A stretch of DNA of 33,053 bases from Nocardiopsis xinjiangensis YIM 90004. GTDB lineage: Bacteria > Actinomycetota > Actinomycetes > Streptosporangiales > Streptosporangiaceae. Shown here one piece after another: positions 23,108 through 32,643 of the stretch (its first letter is position 1; each line of letters begins with the position of its first letter). The position numbers were made by a program, and so were the translations under genes. The notes beneath the pieces are model-generated. The model saw nothing but the letters and a program-made list of their open reading frames with translations. It had not been told where the DNA came from and searched no databases. The stretch is taken from NCBI RefSeq assembly GCF_000341145.1, contig NZ_ANBE01000043.1, positions 1-33,053 on the forward strand, given 5' to 3'.

Positions 23108-23124
23108 ACCCGGGAGGGACTGGC

Positions 23125-24483
23125 ATGCGCAGTACACCAGGCATACCGGCGTTGGCCACGGCCGCGGCGGGGCTCCTGCTGACCGGGTGCGCCGGGGCGG
23201 GCGCCACCGCCTCGGACGACGGCACCGTACGGCTGACCGTGGCGATCGTGTCCAACCCGCAGATGCAGGACGCGATCTCCCTGGAGTCGGAGTTCCGCGA
23301 GCAGAACCCCGGTATCGAGATCGACTTCGTGTCCCTGCCCGAGAACGAGGCCCGCGCCAAGATCACCACCTCGGTGGCCACGGGCGGAGGCGAGTTCGAC
23401 GCCGTCATGATCAGCAACTACGAGACCCGGCAGTGGGCCGAGTACGGGTGGTTGGCGAACCTGCAGCCCCACATCGACGGCGCCGAGGGTTACGACCCCG
23501 ACGACTTCATCCCCTCGATCCGCGACGACCTCTCCCACGAGGGCGACATGTACTCGGTGCCCTTCTACGGGGAGTCCTCGTTCGTGGCCTACCGCGAGGA
23601 CCTCTTCGAGGAGGCCGGGGTCGAGATGCCCGAGGAACCCACCTGGGAGGAGATCGCCGGGCTCGCGGCCGAGATGGACGGTGTCGAACCCGGGGTGTCG
23701 GGCATCTGCATGCGCGGCCTCGCCGGTTGGGGCGAGGTGCTCAGCCCGTTCAACAGCGTCCTCAACACCTTCGGCGGACGCTGGTACGACGAGGACTGGA
23801 ACGCCGAGCTCGACTCGCCCGAGTTCCGCGAGACCACCGAGTTCTACGTCGACCTGGTACGCGAACACGGCCAACCCGGCGCCGCCAACAGCGGGTTCGG
23901 CGACTGCCTCAACCAGTACGCGCAGGGCCGCTCGGCGATGTTCTACGACTCCACGTCCATGGTCAGCACCATCGAGGACGAGAGCGCCGGGACGGTCGCC
24001 GGGCTCAACGGGTACGCGCCCGCGCCCGTGAACGAGAGCGACTACGGCGGCTGGCTGTACACCTGGTCCCTGGGCATCCCCTCCACCTCCGAGCACGAGG
24101 AGGAGGCCTGGACGTTCCTGGAGTGGATGACCGACAAGGACTACGTACGCACGGTCGCCGAGGAGTACGGCTGGCAGCGCGTCCCGCCCGGCAACCGCCT
24201 CTCCACCTTCGAGGAGCCCGCCTACCAGGAGGCCGCCGGCGCCTACGCGGAGCCGATGCTGTCCGGGATCGAGGACGCCGATCCGTCCGACCCCGGAACC
24301 CGTCCGGTCCCCTACGAGGGCATCGGGTTCCTGGCCATCCCCGAGTTCCAGGACCTGGGTACCCGGGTGAGCCAACAGCTCAGCGCGGCCGTGGCCGGGC
24401 GCGTCACCGTCGACGAGGCACTGGAACAGAGCCAGGAGTACGCCGAGACCGTCGGCGAGACCTACAGGGAGGACGACCGATGA
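23125..24483 (+). CDS. Sugar ABC transporter substrate-binding lipoprotein
   Basis: Extracytoplasmic solute-binding protein of 452 residues, family 1 type. A signal peptide ends in the lipobox LLTGC with Cys22 as the lipidated residue, then a short Ala/Gly linker. The mature part begins VRLTVAIVSNPQM and contains FDAVMISNYETRQWAEYGWLANL-type text in pieces, plus a C-terminal WSLGIPSTSEHEEEAWTFLEWM hinge region, a pattern seen in polyol (sorbitol/mannitol) binding proteins such as SmoE/MtlE, though this is inference. ATG at 23125 has GGGAGGGAC upstream. The stop overlaps the next start by ATGA. Membrane-anchored outside the cytoplasmic membrane. Confidence 0.92.
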   Translation: MRSTPGIPALATAAAGLLLTGCAGAGATASDDGTVRLTVAIVSNPQMQDAISLESEFREQNPGIEIDFVSLPENEARAKITTSVATGGGEFDAVMISNYETRQWAEYGWLANLQPHIDGAEGYDPDDFIPSIRDDLSHEGDMYSVPFYGESSFVAYREDLFEEAGVEMPEEPTWEEIAGLAAEMDGVEPGVSGICMRGLAGWGEVLSPFNSVLNTFGGRWYDEDWNAELDSPEFRETTEFYVDLVREHGQPGAANSGFGDCLNQYAQGRSAMFYDSTSMVSTIEDESAGTVAGLNGYAPAPVNESDYGGWLYTWSLGIPSTSEHEEEAWTFLEWMTDKDYVRTVAEEYGWQRVPPGNRLSTFEEPAYQEAAGAYAEPMLSGIEDADPSDPGTRPVPYEGIGFLAIPEFQDLGTRVSQQLSAAVAGRVTVDEALEQSQEYAETVGETYREDDR

Positions 24484-25442
24484 GCGCCCCGACCGCCCCC
24501 GAGCGCGAGGAGGCCGCGGCGCGTCCGGCCCGGGACCGTCGGCGCCCTTCCCCCTCGGCCCGCCGCCAGGGGTGGGTGCGGCGCGCACCGCTGCTGCCCG
24601 CCCTGGTGTTCATGCTGGTCGTGACCCAGCTGCCGTTCCTGGCCACGATCGTGTACTCGTTGCGGTCGTGGAACCTGCTGCGCCCCGATTCCCAGGCGTG
24701 GGTGGGCCTGGCCAACTACGCGGCCGTGTTCACCGACCGCCAGTTCCTTGCCGCGGCTGCGAACACGGTCCTCATCACCGCCTCGTGCGTGATCGTGGCG
24801 ATGCTGCTGGGCGTCGGGCTGGCGCTGTTGTTGGACCGCAAGTTCTGGGGGCGGGGGGTGGTGCGCACGCTCATCATCACCCCGTTCCTGATCCTGCCGG
24901 TGGCCACGGCGCTGTTGTGGAAACACATCATGCTCGAGCCGGTCTTCGGACTGATCAACTTCGTGCTGACCCCGTTCGGGTTCGCCGACTTCGACTGGGT
25001 CTCGCAGGCTCCGGTGCTGTCGGTGGTCATCGCCCTGGTGTGGCAGTGGACCCCGTTCATGGCGCTGCTGGTGCTCGCGGGGTTGCAGAGCCAGAACACG
25101 GACGTGTTGGAGGCCGGTCAGGTCGACGGCGCCTCGAAGTGGCAGATGTTCACCTGGATCACCCTGCCGCACCTGCGCCGCTACATCGAGCTGGGCGTGC
25201 TGCTGGGGTCGATCTACGTGGTCAACACCTTCGACACGATCTACATGATGACGCAGGGCGGGCCGGGTACCGCCAGCTCCAACCTGCCCTTCTACATCTA
25301 CCAGCGGACCTTCCTCGGGTTCGACATCGGACAGTCCGCGGCCATGGGCGTCGTGGTGGTGGTAGGCACCATCCTCGTGGCGTTGCTGGCCCTGCGGCTG
25401 ATCTTCCGCACGTTCATGGACGCACAGGAGGCCCGATCGTGA
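24480..25442 (+). CDS. Sugar ABC transporter permease (MalF-type)
   Basis: Integral-membrane permease of 320 residues with an N-terminal basic cytoplasmic tail of about 37 residues (MSAPTAPEREEAAARPARDR) and six hydrophobic segments starting at APLLPALVFMLVVTQL. The cytoplasmic EAA loop is visible as EAGQVDGASKWQMFTWITLP near residue 220, where the ATPase docks. Start and preceding stop share ATGA, a 4-nt overlap. It forms the channel together with the next gene product. Confidence 0.93.
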   Translation: MSAPTAPEREEAAARPARDRRRPSPSARRQGWVRRAPLLPALVFMLVVTQLPFLATIVYSLRSWNLLRPDSQAWVGLANYAAVFTDRQFLAAAANTVLITASCVIVAMLLGVGLALLLDRKFWGRGVVRTLIITPFLILPVATALLWKHIMLEPVFGLINFVLTPFGFADFDWVSQAPVLSVVIALVWQWTPFMALLVLAGLQSQNTDVLEAGQVDGASKWQMFTWITLPHLRRYIELGVLLGSIYVVNTFDTIYMMTQGGPGTASSNLPFYIYQRTFLGFDIGQSAAMGVVVVVGTILVALLALRLIFRTFMDAQEARS

Positions 25443-26332
25443 CCGCCCCAGCCGCCGAACGACCCGCGCGGCCCGGTGCCGGGTCCGCCACCCCGGAACC
25501 GGGCCGCCGGCTCCCGAATGCCGCGAGCGTGCGCGGTGGCGCCCTGACGGTGTTCACCTGGGCCGTGGGCCTGCTCTTCGTCTCCCCGGCGCTGTGGCTG
25601 GTCCTGACGGCCTTCAAGGAGGAGAACCAGGCCGCCACCGACCCGCCCACGCTGTTCTTCACTCCGACCCTGGAGCGGTTCTCGGCCGTGCTGGAGTCGG
25701 ACTTCGCGCCCTACCTCGGCAACTCGCTGATCGCGACACTGGCGTCCACGCTGCTGGTACTGGTCCTGGGGATCCCGGCCGCCTACGCACTGTCGGTGGC
25801 GCCGGTCAAACGCACCAAGGACGTGCTGTTCTTCTTCATCTCCACGAAGATGCTGCCGGTGGTGGCGGTCGTGGTGCCGATCTACGTCGCCGCCGCCCAC
25901 CTGTCGGTCCTGGACAACGTGTGGACCCTGGTGGTGCTCTACACGGCGATGAACCTGCCCATCGCGGTATGGATGCTGCGGTCGTTCTTCCTGGAGGTGC
26001 CGACCGCGATCGTGGAGGCCGCCAGGGTCGAGGGCGCGGGGCTGCCCAGGGTCCTGTGGTCGGTGATGCTGCCGGTGATGGCTCCGGGAATCGCGGCCAC
26101 GGCGCTGATCTGCATGATCTTCGCCTGGAACGAGTTCTTCTTCGCGGTGAACCTGACCGCGGCCCAGGCGGCGACGGTTCCGGTTTTCCTGACCGGTTTC
26201 GTCACCAGCGAGGGATTGTTCGTGGCCCAGCTGTCGGCCGCAGTGGTGATGGCCTCGCTGCCGATCGTGATCGTGGGCTGGACCGCCCAGCGCCAGCTCG
26301 TGCGCGGACTCTCGATGGGCGCGGTGAAGTGA
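25439..26332 (+). CDS. Sugar ABC transporter permease (MalG-type)
   Basis: Second permease, 297 residues, with six membrane segments (first at about 36-60, VFTWAVGLLFVSPALWLVL) and the EAA loop EAARVEGAGLPRVLWSVMLP near residue 195. GTG at 25439 overlaps the previous stop (GTGA). It is the last gene of the operon; no ATP-binding subunit follows, so the transporter must borrow one, as MsiK-type ATPases do in other actinobacteria. Convergent with ispE with a 64-bp gap. Confidence 0.93.
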   Translation: MTAPAAERPARPGAGSATPEPGRRLPNAASVRGGALTVFTWAVGLLFVSPALWLVLTAFKEENQAATDPPTLFFTPTLERFSAVLESDFAPYLGNSLIATLASTLLVLVLGIPAAYALSVAPVKRTKDVLFFFISTKMLPVVAVVVPIYVAAAHLSVLDNVWTLVVLYTAMNLPIAVWMLRSFFLEVPTAIVEAARVEGAGLPRVLWSVMLPVMAPGIAATALICMIFAWNEFFFAVNLTAAQAATVPVFLTGFVTSEGLFVAQLSAAVVMASLPIVIVGWTAQRQLVRGLSMGAVK

Positions 26333-26396
26333 TCGGCGGGCCGTGCGCAGGCGGTCTCCGAGAGCTCCCGGCGCCCGGCCCGGACCATGACCTCGC

Positions 26397-27347
26397 TCAC
26401 ACCGGGGTGGCCCCGGGGACATCGCCCTCGGCGGTGACGACCGACTCGCACAGACCGCTGCTCTCCAGGGCCGCCACGACCTCGCGGCGGCGCGCCCGGA
26501 CGGTCCCGGGGTCCTCGTCGGCGCCGCCCACCAGGAAGGCGCACGTGGGGCCCGAACCCGACACCAGGGCCCCGACCGCACCGGCCGCGCGGCCGGTGTC
26601 CAGGGTGCGTTCCAGTTCCGGCAGCAGCGAGAGCGCGGCGGGCTGCAGGTCGTTGTCGAGGGCGCGGCCCAGGGCAGCGGTGTCGGCCTCTGCCAGGGCT
26701 GCACGCAGGGCGGGGCTCTCGCGGGGCTCGGGTGCGTCCGGGAACAGCCGGTCGTACTCGCCGAAGACCGCGGGGGTGGAGAGGCCGTGCGGGGACAACG
26801 CGAACACCCAGTGGAACCGCCCGGGGCTGTCCATGGGGGTGAGGATCTCACCACGCCCGGTACCGACCGCCGTGCCGCCCACGAGCCCGAAGGCGACGTC
26901 GCTGCCCAGGCGGGCCGCGAGCCCGGCCAGGCCCTCCTGGGCCGTGCCGCTGCCCCAGAGCCGGTCACAGGCCACCAGGGCGGCCGCGGCGTCGGCGCTG
27001 CCGCCCGCCATGCCGCCCGCGACGGGGATCTGCTTGAGCAGATCCAGATCGACCGGCGTACCCTTCCCCGTGGTCTCGGCGAGGAGACCGGCCGCCCGGG
27101 CAGCAAGATTCGACGAGTCGAGGGGAACCCGTGCAAGGTGGGAACCCGTCCCACCATCGGCTGTGAGCTCTGTGAGGGGCCGCGAACGACGCGCCGACGC
27201 GTCCCGGGCGGTAACCTCGTCGAACAGCGAGACGGCGTGGAACACGTTGACGAGGTCGTGGAACCCGTCCTCACGTCCGGGCCCCACCGCCAACTGGAGG
27301 TTCACCTTCGCGGGGACCCGCACGGTTACGGTGGTATTAACGGTCAC
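26397..27347 (-). CDS. ispE: 4-diphosphocytidyl-2-C-methyl-D-erythritol kinase
   Basis: GHMP-family kinase of the MEP isoprenoid pathway: phosphorylates CDP-methylerythritol at the 2-hydroxyl. The 316-residue product has VRVPAKVNLQLAVG at the N-terminus, the ATP loop PVAGGMAGGSADAAAAL near residue 110-126 and the C-terminal GSGPTCAFLV motif. The start is GTG at 27347 with GGGGA three bases upstream, giving MTVNTTVTVRV; the open frame further upstream has no conserved sequence and crosses a large palindrome. In other actinobacteria ispE is often next to the ABC-F gene; here some 8 kb, including the sugar locus, separates them. Confidence 0.94.
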   Translation of the reverse strand: MTVNTTVTVRVPAKVNLQLAVGPGREDGFHDLVNVFHAVSLFDEVTARDASARRSRPLTELTADGGTGSHLARVPLDSSNLAARAAGLLAETTGKGTPVDLDLLKQIPVAGGMAGGSADAAAALVACDRLWGSGTAQEGLAGLAARLGSDVAFGLVGGTAVGTGRGEILTPMDSPGRFHWVFALSPHGLSTPAVFGEYDRLFPDAPEPRESPALRAALAEADTAALGRALDNDLQPAALSLLPELERTLDTGRAAGAVGALVSGSGPTCAFLVGGADEDPGTVRARRREVVAALESSGLCESVVTAEGDVPGATPV

Positions 27348-27380
27348 GAGTCCCCAATCGTAAAGGACCCCCCACCTTGC

Positions 27381-27418
27381 GTGAACACGAGCCCCCTCAG
27401 GGGCACACACGTGTTCAC
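27381..27418. promoter_or_regulatory. Two-tier inverted repeat upstream of ispE
   Basis: Outer arms GTGAACACG (27381-27389) and CGTGTTCAC (27410-27418) are a perfect 9-bp repeat; inside, GCCCC (27391-27395) and GGGGC (27400-27404) pair around CTCA. It lies 34 bp upstream of the ispE start, between divergent genes. Confidence 0.5.
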
Positions 27419-27427
27419 CGCCTCCCA

Positions 27428-27446
27428 GCGGCGGTGACACCGCCGC
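27428..27446. promoter_or_regulatory. 19-bp palindrome between ispE and the kinase gene
   Basis: GCGGCGGTG (27428-27436), centre A, and CACCGCCGC (27438-27446) are perfect 9-bp arms. Its length and symmetry fit a dimeric regulator site. An 11-bp direct repeat GGGAATCCGGG follows at 27449-27459 and 27539-27549. Confidence 0.45.
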
Positions 27447-27606
27447 ACGGGAATCCGGGGCCCCTCGCACCGGGGACCGTCACCACTGTCATGTCAGTCA
27501 ACGCCCGTTCCCTGAGGGGCCCGATCCGGCCTCCGAGTGGGAATCCGGGCACAAACACCGCTACCTTGGGGCAAGGCGGAGTTTGGACACCGTCGGGGAG
27601 GGTCGC

Positions 27607-29568
27607 TTGCCGTCGGATGGGCTCCCGAAGAACCTGGAACCGCTGGCTGCCGGAGATCCGGCCACCATCGGCCCGTACGTGCTGTCCGGAAAACTGGGCA
27701 GTGGCGGCATGGGAACCGTCTATCTCGGCAGCATGCCGGACCGGGGCAACCAGGTAGCCATCAAGGTCATCCGCCCGGAGCTCGCCTTCGACGAGCAGAC
27801 CCGGGCCCGGTTCCGCGACGAGATGGAGAACGCCCGCAAGGTCGCCTCCTTCTGCACCGCGAAGGTCCTGGACCACGGGACCTTCGAGAACCGGCCGTAC
27901 ATGGTCACCGAATACATCGCCGGGACCGCGCTGGCCGAGCACGTCTCGGAGAACGGTCCGCTGGACTCCTCGACACTGCACGGGTTCGCTCTGGGCGTGG
28001 CCGCGGCGCTGGCCGCCATCCACCGCACCGGGCTGGTCCACCGCGACCTCAAGCCCGCGAACGTGCTGCTGTCGCTGTCCGGTCCGCGGGTGATCGACTT
28101 CGGTATCGCGCGCGCGATGAACACCGCCACGAGCCACACCCAGACCGGTATCGTCATGGGCAGCCCGGGATGGATGGCGCCCGAGCAGTTGCTGGAGGAA
28201 CAGGTCACCACCTCCGCGGACATCTTCGCGTGGGGCTGCCTGGTGGCCTTCGCCGGCAACGGCACGCACCCGTTCGGCAACGGCGACGCCATGACGCTGG
28301 GCAAGCGCGTGCTGTTCGCCGAGCCTCAGCTGGGCAACCTCGCCAGCCCCCTGGACCGGCTGGTCACCCAGGCACTGGCCAAGGAACCGGGCCGCCGCCC
28401 CACCGCGCAGGACCTGCTGCTGGAGCTCACCGGCGGTGAGGACAACAGCAACGACATGGTCTCCGACGCGCTGCACCATTCGTGGCACCCGAAGCTGCCG
28501 CCCATCCCGCCCGGACCCGGCGCACCGCCCCAGCCTCCGCAGGGCGCGCCCCAGACCGGGAGCGGGCTGCGCCGTCCTCCTCCTGGCCAGTTCCAACAGG
28601 CCGGTCCGCCGGTGCCTCCGGGCAACCAGACCGGCAACTTCGCGCACCCGCAGCAGGGGCCGCCGCCCGTGGGACCGCAGCCCGCCGCGCACCCTTCCGG
28701 TGCCCCGCAGTCGGCACCACAGCACCGAGGCGGCCCGCCGCCCGCGCAGCATCCGGCCTCCACGGGACCGATCCCGATGGTGGCTCCGATCGACCAGCAG
28801 AACCCACAGGCACAACACCACGCCCAAGCACAACACCCTCAGCACCAGCACGCGCAACAACAGCAGGCCCGACCGGCCTCGCGTCCGTACGTGCCCCCGG
28901 TACCGCCCCCACCGCACCGTCCGACCGAACCCGGGCGCCGCAGAGGGCTGTTCCTGGCGTTGGGACTGGGCGGGGTCGCGCTCGTGGCAGCAATCCTGTT
29001 CCTGCTGTTCAGTGTGCTCAACCCGGGATCGGGCCCGTTGTGGTTCGGTTCCGACGAACCCGAGGGCGAAGAGTCCGGTTCCGGTGATTCCGCCGATGAG
29101 GCGGCCCCCAGCGGTTCTCAGGAGCAGGCCGGGGACGGGCCGGTCGACTTCGAGGTCATGGCCGTCATCTGCGGTATGGACCAGGTCGGTCTGCACTCGG
29201 CGGTACGGATCGATGCGGGTGAGTACTGCGTTGTCGAGCTGGCCGTGACCAACAACAGTGACGAGACCGTACGCCTGCAGTACGAGAACCAGGTCATGCA
29301 CACCGACAAGGCCGAAGAGACGGCGCGCGCGCCCTCCGACGCCGAAGCGGACGCGCCCTTGTGGGGTCCCGCCATCCAGCCCGGTGAAGAGGTCACAGGG
29401 CCGGTGGTCTTCATCATCCGCAGCGACCAGACCCCCGAACGGCTCCTGCTGTCCGCCGAGGACCTTGCCGAGGACGAGCTCCCGGGCGAGAACCCCGAGC
29501 GCTACGAGGAGGTACCCATCGGCGACCTCGTGGAGCACTCCGAGGAGTACGAGTTCGGCGGGTACTGA
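27607..29568 (+). CDS. Membrane-anchored Ser/Thr protein kinase with extracellular beta domain
   Basis: Eukaryotic-type kinase of 653 residues. The kinase domain (about 20-275) has GSGGMGTVYL, Lys53 in VAIKVI, HRDLKPANV with Asp147, DFG with Asp164 and MAPEQ. A long Pro/Gln/His-rich linker (about 295-445, with a run of His-Gln repeats) leads to one membrane segment (about 447-471) and an acidic spacer. The outer domain (about 510-653) resembles DUF4352-type immunoglobulin-like modules (VELAVTNNSDETVRLQY) and holds two cysteines, but no PASTA repeats. Starts are TTG: 27607 has GGGGAGGG before it; TTG 27583 would add eight residues (MDTVGEGR). It probably senses an extracytoplasmic signal; targets unknown. 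Confidence 0.9.
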   Translation: MPSDGLPKNLEPLAAGDPATIGPYVLSGKLGSGGMGTVYLGSMPDRGNQVAIKVIRPELAFDEQTRARFRDEMENARKVASFCTAKVLDHGTFENRPYMVTEYIAGTALAEHVSENGPLDSSTLHGFALGVAAALAAIHRTGLVHRDLKPANVLLSLSGPRVIDFGIARAMNTATSHTQTGIVMGSPGWMAPEQLLEEQVTTSADIFAWGCLVAFAGNGTHPFGNGDAMTLGKRVLFAEPQLGNLASPLDRLVTQALAKEPGRRPTAQDLLLELTGGEDNSNDMVSDALHHSWHPKLPPIPPGPGAPPQPPQGAPQTGSGLRRPPPGQFQQAGPPVPPGNQTGNFAHPQQGPPPVGPQPAAHPSGAPQSAPQHRGGPPPAQHPASTGPIPMVAPIDQQNPQAQHHAQAQHPQHQHAQQQQARPASRPYVPPVPPPPHRPTEPGRRRGLFLALGLGGVALVAAILFLLFSVLNPGSGPLWFGSDEPEGEESGSGDSADEAAPSGSQEQAGDGPVDFEVMAVICGMDQVGLHSAVRIDAGEYCVVELAVTNNSDETVRLQYENQVMHTDKAEETARAPSDAEADAPLWGPAIQPGEEVTGPVVFIIRSDQTPERLLLSAEDLAEDELPGENPERYEEVPIGDLVEHSEEYEFGGY

Positions 29569-29589
29569 GGGACCCTCGTCCCTACGGGA

Positions 29590-29623
29590 ACGGGGCCCGG
29601 CCGCCGATGCGACCGGACCCCGT
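29590..29623. terminator. Bidirectional hairpin between kinase gene and guaA
   Basis: Arms ACGGGGCCCGG (29590-29600) and CCGGACCCCGT (29613-29623) pair at 10 of 11 positions around a 12-nt loop, between two convergent stop codons. Confidence 0.7.
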
Positions 29624-29637
29624 CCGTGTGCGGGAGC

Positions 29638-31218
29638 CTACTCCCACTCGATGGTGCCCGGGGGCTTGCTCGTGACGTCGAGTGTGACGCGGTTGATCTC
29701 CCGGACCTCGTTGGTGATCCGGTTGGAGATCTGCGCCAGGACGTCGTAGGGCACCCGCGACCAGTCCGCGGTCATGGCGTCCTCGCTGCTGACGGGGCGC
29801 AGCACGACCGGGTGTCCGTAGGTACGGCCGTCGCCCTGCACACCGACCGAGCGCACGTCGGCCAGCAGCACGACCGGGCACTGCCAGATGTCGCGGTCCA
29901 GGCCGGCGCGGGTGAGCTCCTCGCGGGCGATGGCGTCGGCCTCGCGCAGGATCTCCAGGCGCTCACGGGTGACGTCACCAATGATGCGGATGCCCAGGCC
30001 GGGACCGGGGAAAGGCTGGCGCCACACCATCTCGGAGGGCAGCCCGAGCTCCTCGCCGACCTTGCGGACCTCGTCCTTGAACAGCTCGCGCAGCGGTTCG
30101 ACGAGGGTGAACTGCAGGTCCTCGGGCAGACCGCCGACGTTGTGGTGCGACTTGATGTTCGCGGTGCCGCTGCCGCCGCCGGACTCCACGACGTCGGGGT
30201 AGAGGGTCCCCTGGACCAGGAACTCGACCGGGCTGCTCCCCTCCCCGCTCTCGGCGACGACCTCGCGGGCGGCCTGCTCGAAGACGCGGATGAACTCGCG
30301 GCCGATGATCTTGCGCTTCTCCTCGGGATCGCTCACATCCGCCAGCGCGGAGAGGAAGCGCTCCTGGGCGTCGACCACCTTGAGCTTGGCGCCGGTGACG
30401 GCCACGTAGTCCTTCTCGACCTGCTCGGCCTCACCCTTGCGCAGCAGGCCGTGGTCGACGAAGACGCAGGTGAGCTGCTCGCCGACGGCGCGCTGGACCA
30501 GGGCGCCGGCGACCGCGGAGTCCACGCCGCCGCTCAGGGCGCAGATGACGCGCTTGTCGCCGATCTGGCCGCGGATGCGCTCGACCTGCTCGTCGACGAT
30601 GTTGACCATGGTCCAGGTGGGACGGCACCCGGCGCCCTCGTACAGGAAGCGGCGCAGCATCTGCCGGCCGTGCTCGGTGTGCAGCACCTCGGGATGGAAC
30701 TGGACACCGAACAGACCCCGGTCGGCGTCCTCGAAGGCGGCGACGGGGGCGCCTGCGGTCCGTGCGGTGGTGACGAACCCTGCGGGGGCCTCGACGACGG
30801 AGTCACCGTGCGACATCCACACGAGCTGCTCGGACGGGGTGCCCTCGAAGAGCACCGAACCGGACTCGACGGTGAGCTCGGTGCGGCCGAACTCGCTGAG
30901 GTCGGTGCGGGCGACCGTCCCGCCCAAGGCGCGGGTCATCGCCTGGAAGCCGTAGCAGATACCGAAGGTCGGGACCCCGGTCTCGAACAACTCGGCACCG
31001 ACGTCGGGGGCATCATCGGCGTAGACCGAGGAAGGCCCGCCGGAGAGGACGATGGCCTTGGGTTTCTTGGCGAGCATCTCCTCGACCGGCATGGTCGAGG
31101 GGACGATCTCGCTGTGCACGTGCGCTTCCCGCACCCGCCGCGCGATCAGCTGCGCGTACTGCGCGCCGAAGTCGACGACGAGGACGGTGTCGAACGTGGT
31201 GTCAGCACCAACGGACAC
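29638..31218 (-). CDS. guaA: GMP synthase (glutamine-hydrolysing)
   Basis: Converts XMP to GMP using glutamine and ATP, last step of guanine nucleotide synthesis. The 526-residue product has the class I amidotransferase domain ([17 protein letters not shown] near 15-31, nucleophile Cys88 in GICYGFQ, His/Glu in FHPEV), the ATP pyrophosphatase P-loop SGGVDS at 229-234 and the dimerisation domain ending KPPGTIEWE. The start is GTG at 31218 with GGAAGG nine bases upstream. It has its own probable -10 TAGAAT at 31263-31258. galE lies 92 bp upstream on the same strand, and the kinase gene is convergent. Confidence 0.96.
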   Translation of the reverse strand: MSVGADTTFDTVLVVDFGAQYAQLIARRVREAHVHSEIVPSTMPVEEMLAKKPKAIVLSGGPSSVYADDAPDVGAELFETGVPTFGICYGFQAMTRALGGTVARTDLSEFGRTELTVESGSVLFEGTPSEQLVWMSHGDSVVEAPAGFVTTARTAGAPVAAFEDADRGLFGVQFHPEVLHTEHGRQMLRRFLYEGAGCRPTWTMVNIVDEQVERIRGQIGDKRVICALSGGVDSAVAGALVQRAVGEQLTCVFVDHGLLRKGEAEQVEKDYVAVTGAKLKVVDAQERFLSALADVSDPEEKRKIIGREFIRVFEQAAREVVAESGEGSSPVEFLVQGTLYPDVVESGGGSGTANIKSHHNVGGLPEDLQFTLVEPLRELFKDEVRKVGEELGLPSEMVWRQPFPGPGLGIRIIGDVTRERLEILREADAIAREELTRAGLDRDIWQCPVVLLADVRSVGVQGDGRTYGHPVVLRPVSSEDAMTADWSRVPYDVLAQISNRITNEVREINRVTLDVTSKPPGTIEWE

Positions 31219-31257
31219 GACGGAGGACCTTCCGCAGGAGTAAAAGGATCTCCCCCG

Positions 31258-31263
31258 ATTCTA
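31258..31263 (-). promoter_or_regulatory. Candidate -10 element of guaA
   Basis: TAGAAT on the minus strand, one base from TATAAT, 39 bases before the guaA start. No convincing -35 hexamer is seen. Confidence 0.4.
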
Positions 31264-31310
31264 GGGTGTGCGACGTGCTCAGGGGTTCACTCGCGGATGT
31301 GCGCTCCGGC

Positions 31311-32339
<1,029 letters not shown>

Positions 32340-32643
32340 CGTTGGGTCCCCTCGCTCGTGGCCGGGTGGTGGCCTTGTCGGGTGTCCGGCGGCCCGCGGA
32401 CGCCCCCAGCATAGGACGCGCCCCGACCGGGCCAGGGGTGAGCCCCGCCACCGGCCCCTCGGGGCACGGGCGCGGTCTCGTACCGGGTACGGGACCGCAC
32501 GGGCGGCGGAGGCGGGAACGAAGCCGTACCGGCCTCCGGCGGCGGGAACCGGCCCGGTCGTGTCCGCCCGGTCACCCCGGTTCCCGCGTTACGGTCGGTC
32601 GGGGCCGGAGCGGTCCTTCGGCCACGACCACCAGGAGACGACG
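32340..32643. other. Divergent intergenic region galE / spermidine-synthase-like gene
   Basis: No gene is supported in these 304 bases. The main structure is an inverted repeat at 32472-32498: arms GCGGTCTCGTAC and GTACGGGACCGC pair at 11 of 12 positions around a 3-bp CGG. A clear ribosome site (AGGAGA) precedes the right-hand gene. Confidence 0.5.

Noticed and set aside
22030-23124. Long in-frame extension upstream of the sugar-binding lipoprotein (817 codons in total)
   Set aside because: It lies on top of the dehydrogenase gene in another frame, is Arg/Gly-rich noise and would hide the lipoprotein signal peptide; the ATG at 23125 has a good ribosome site.
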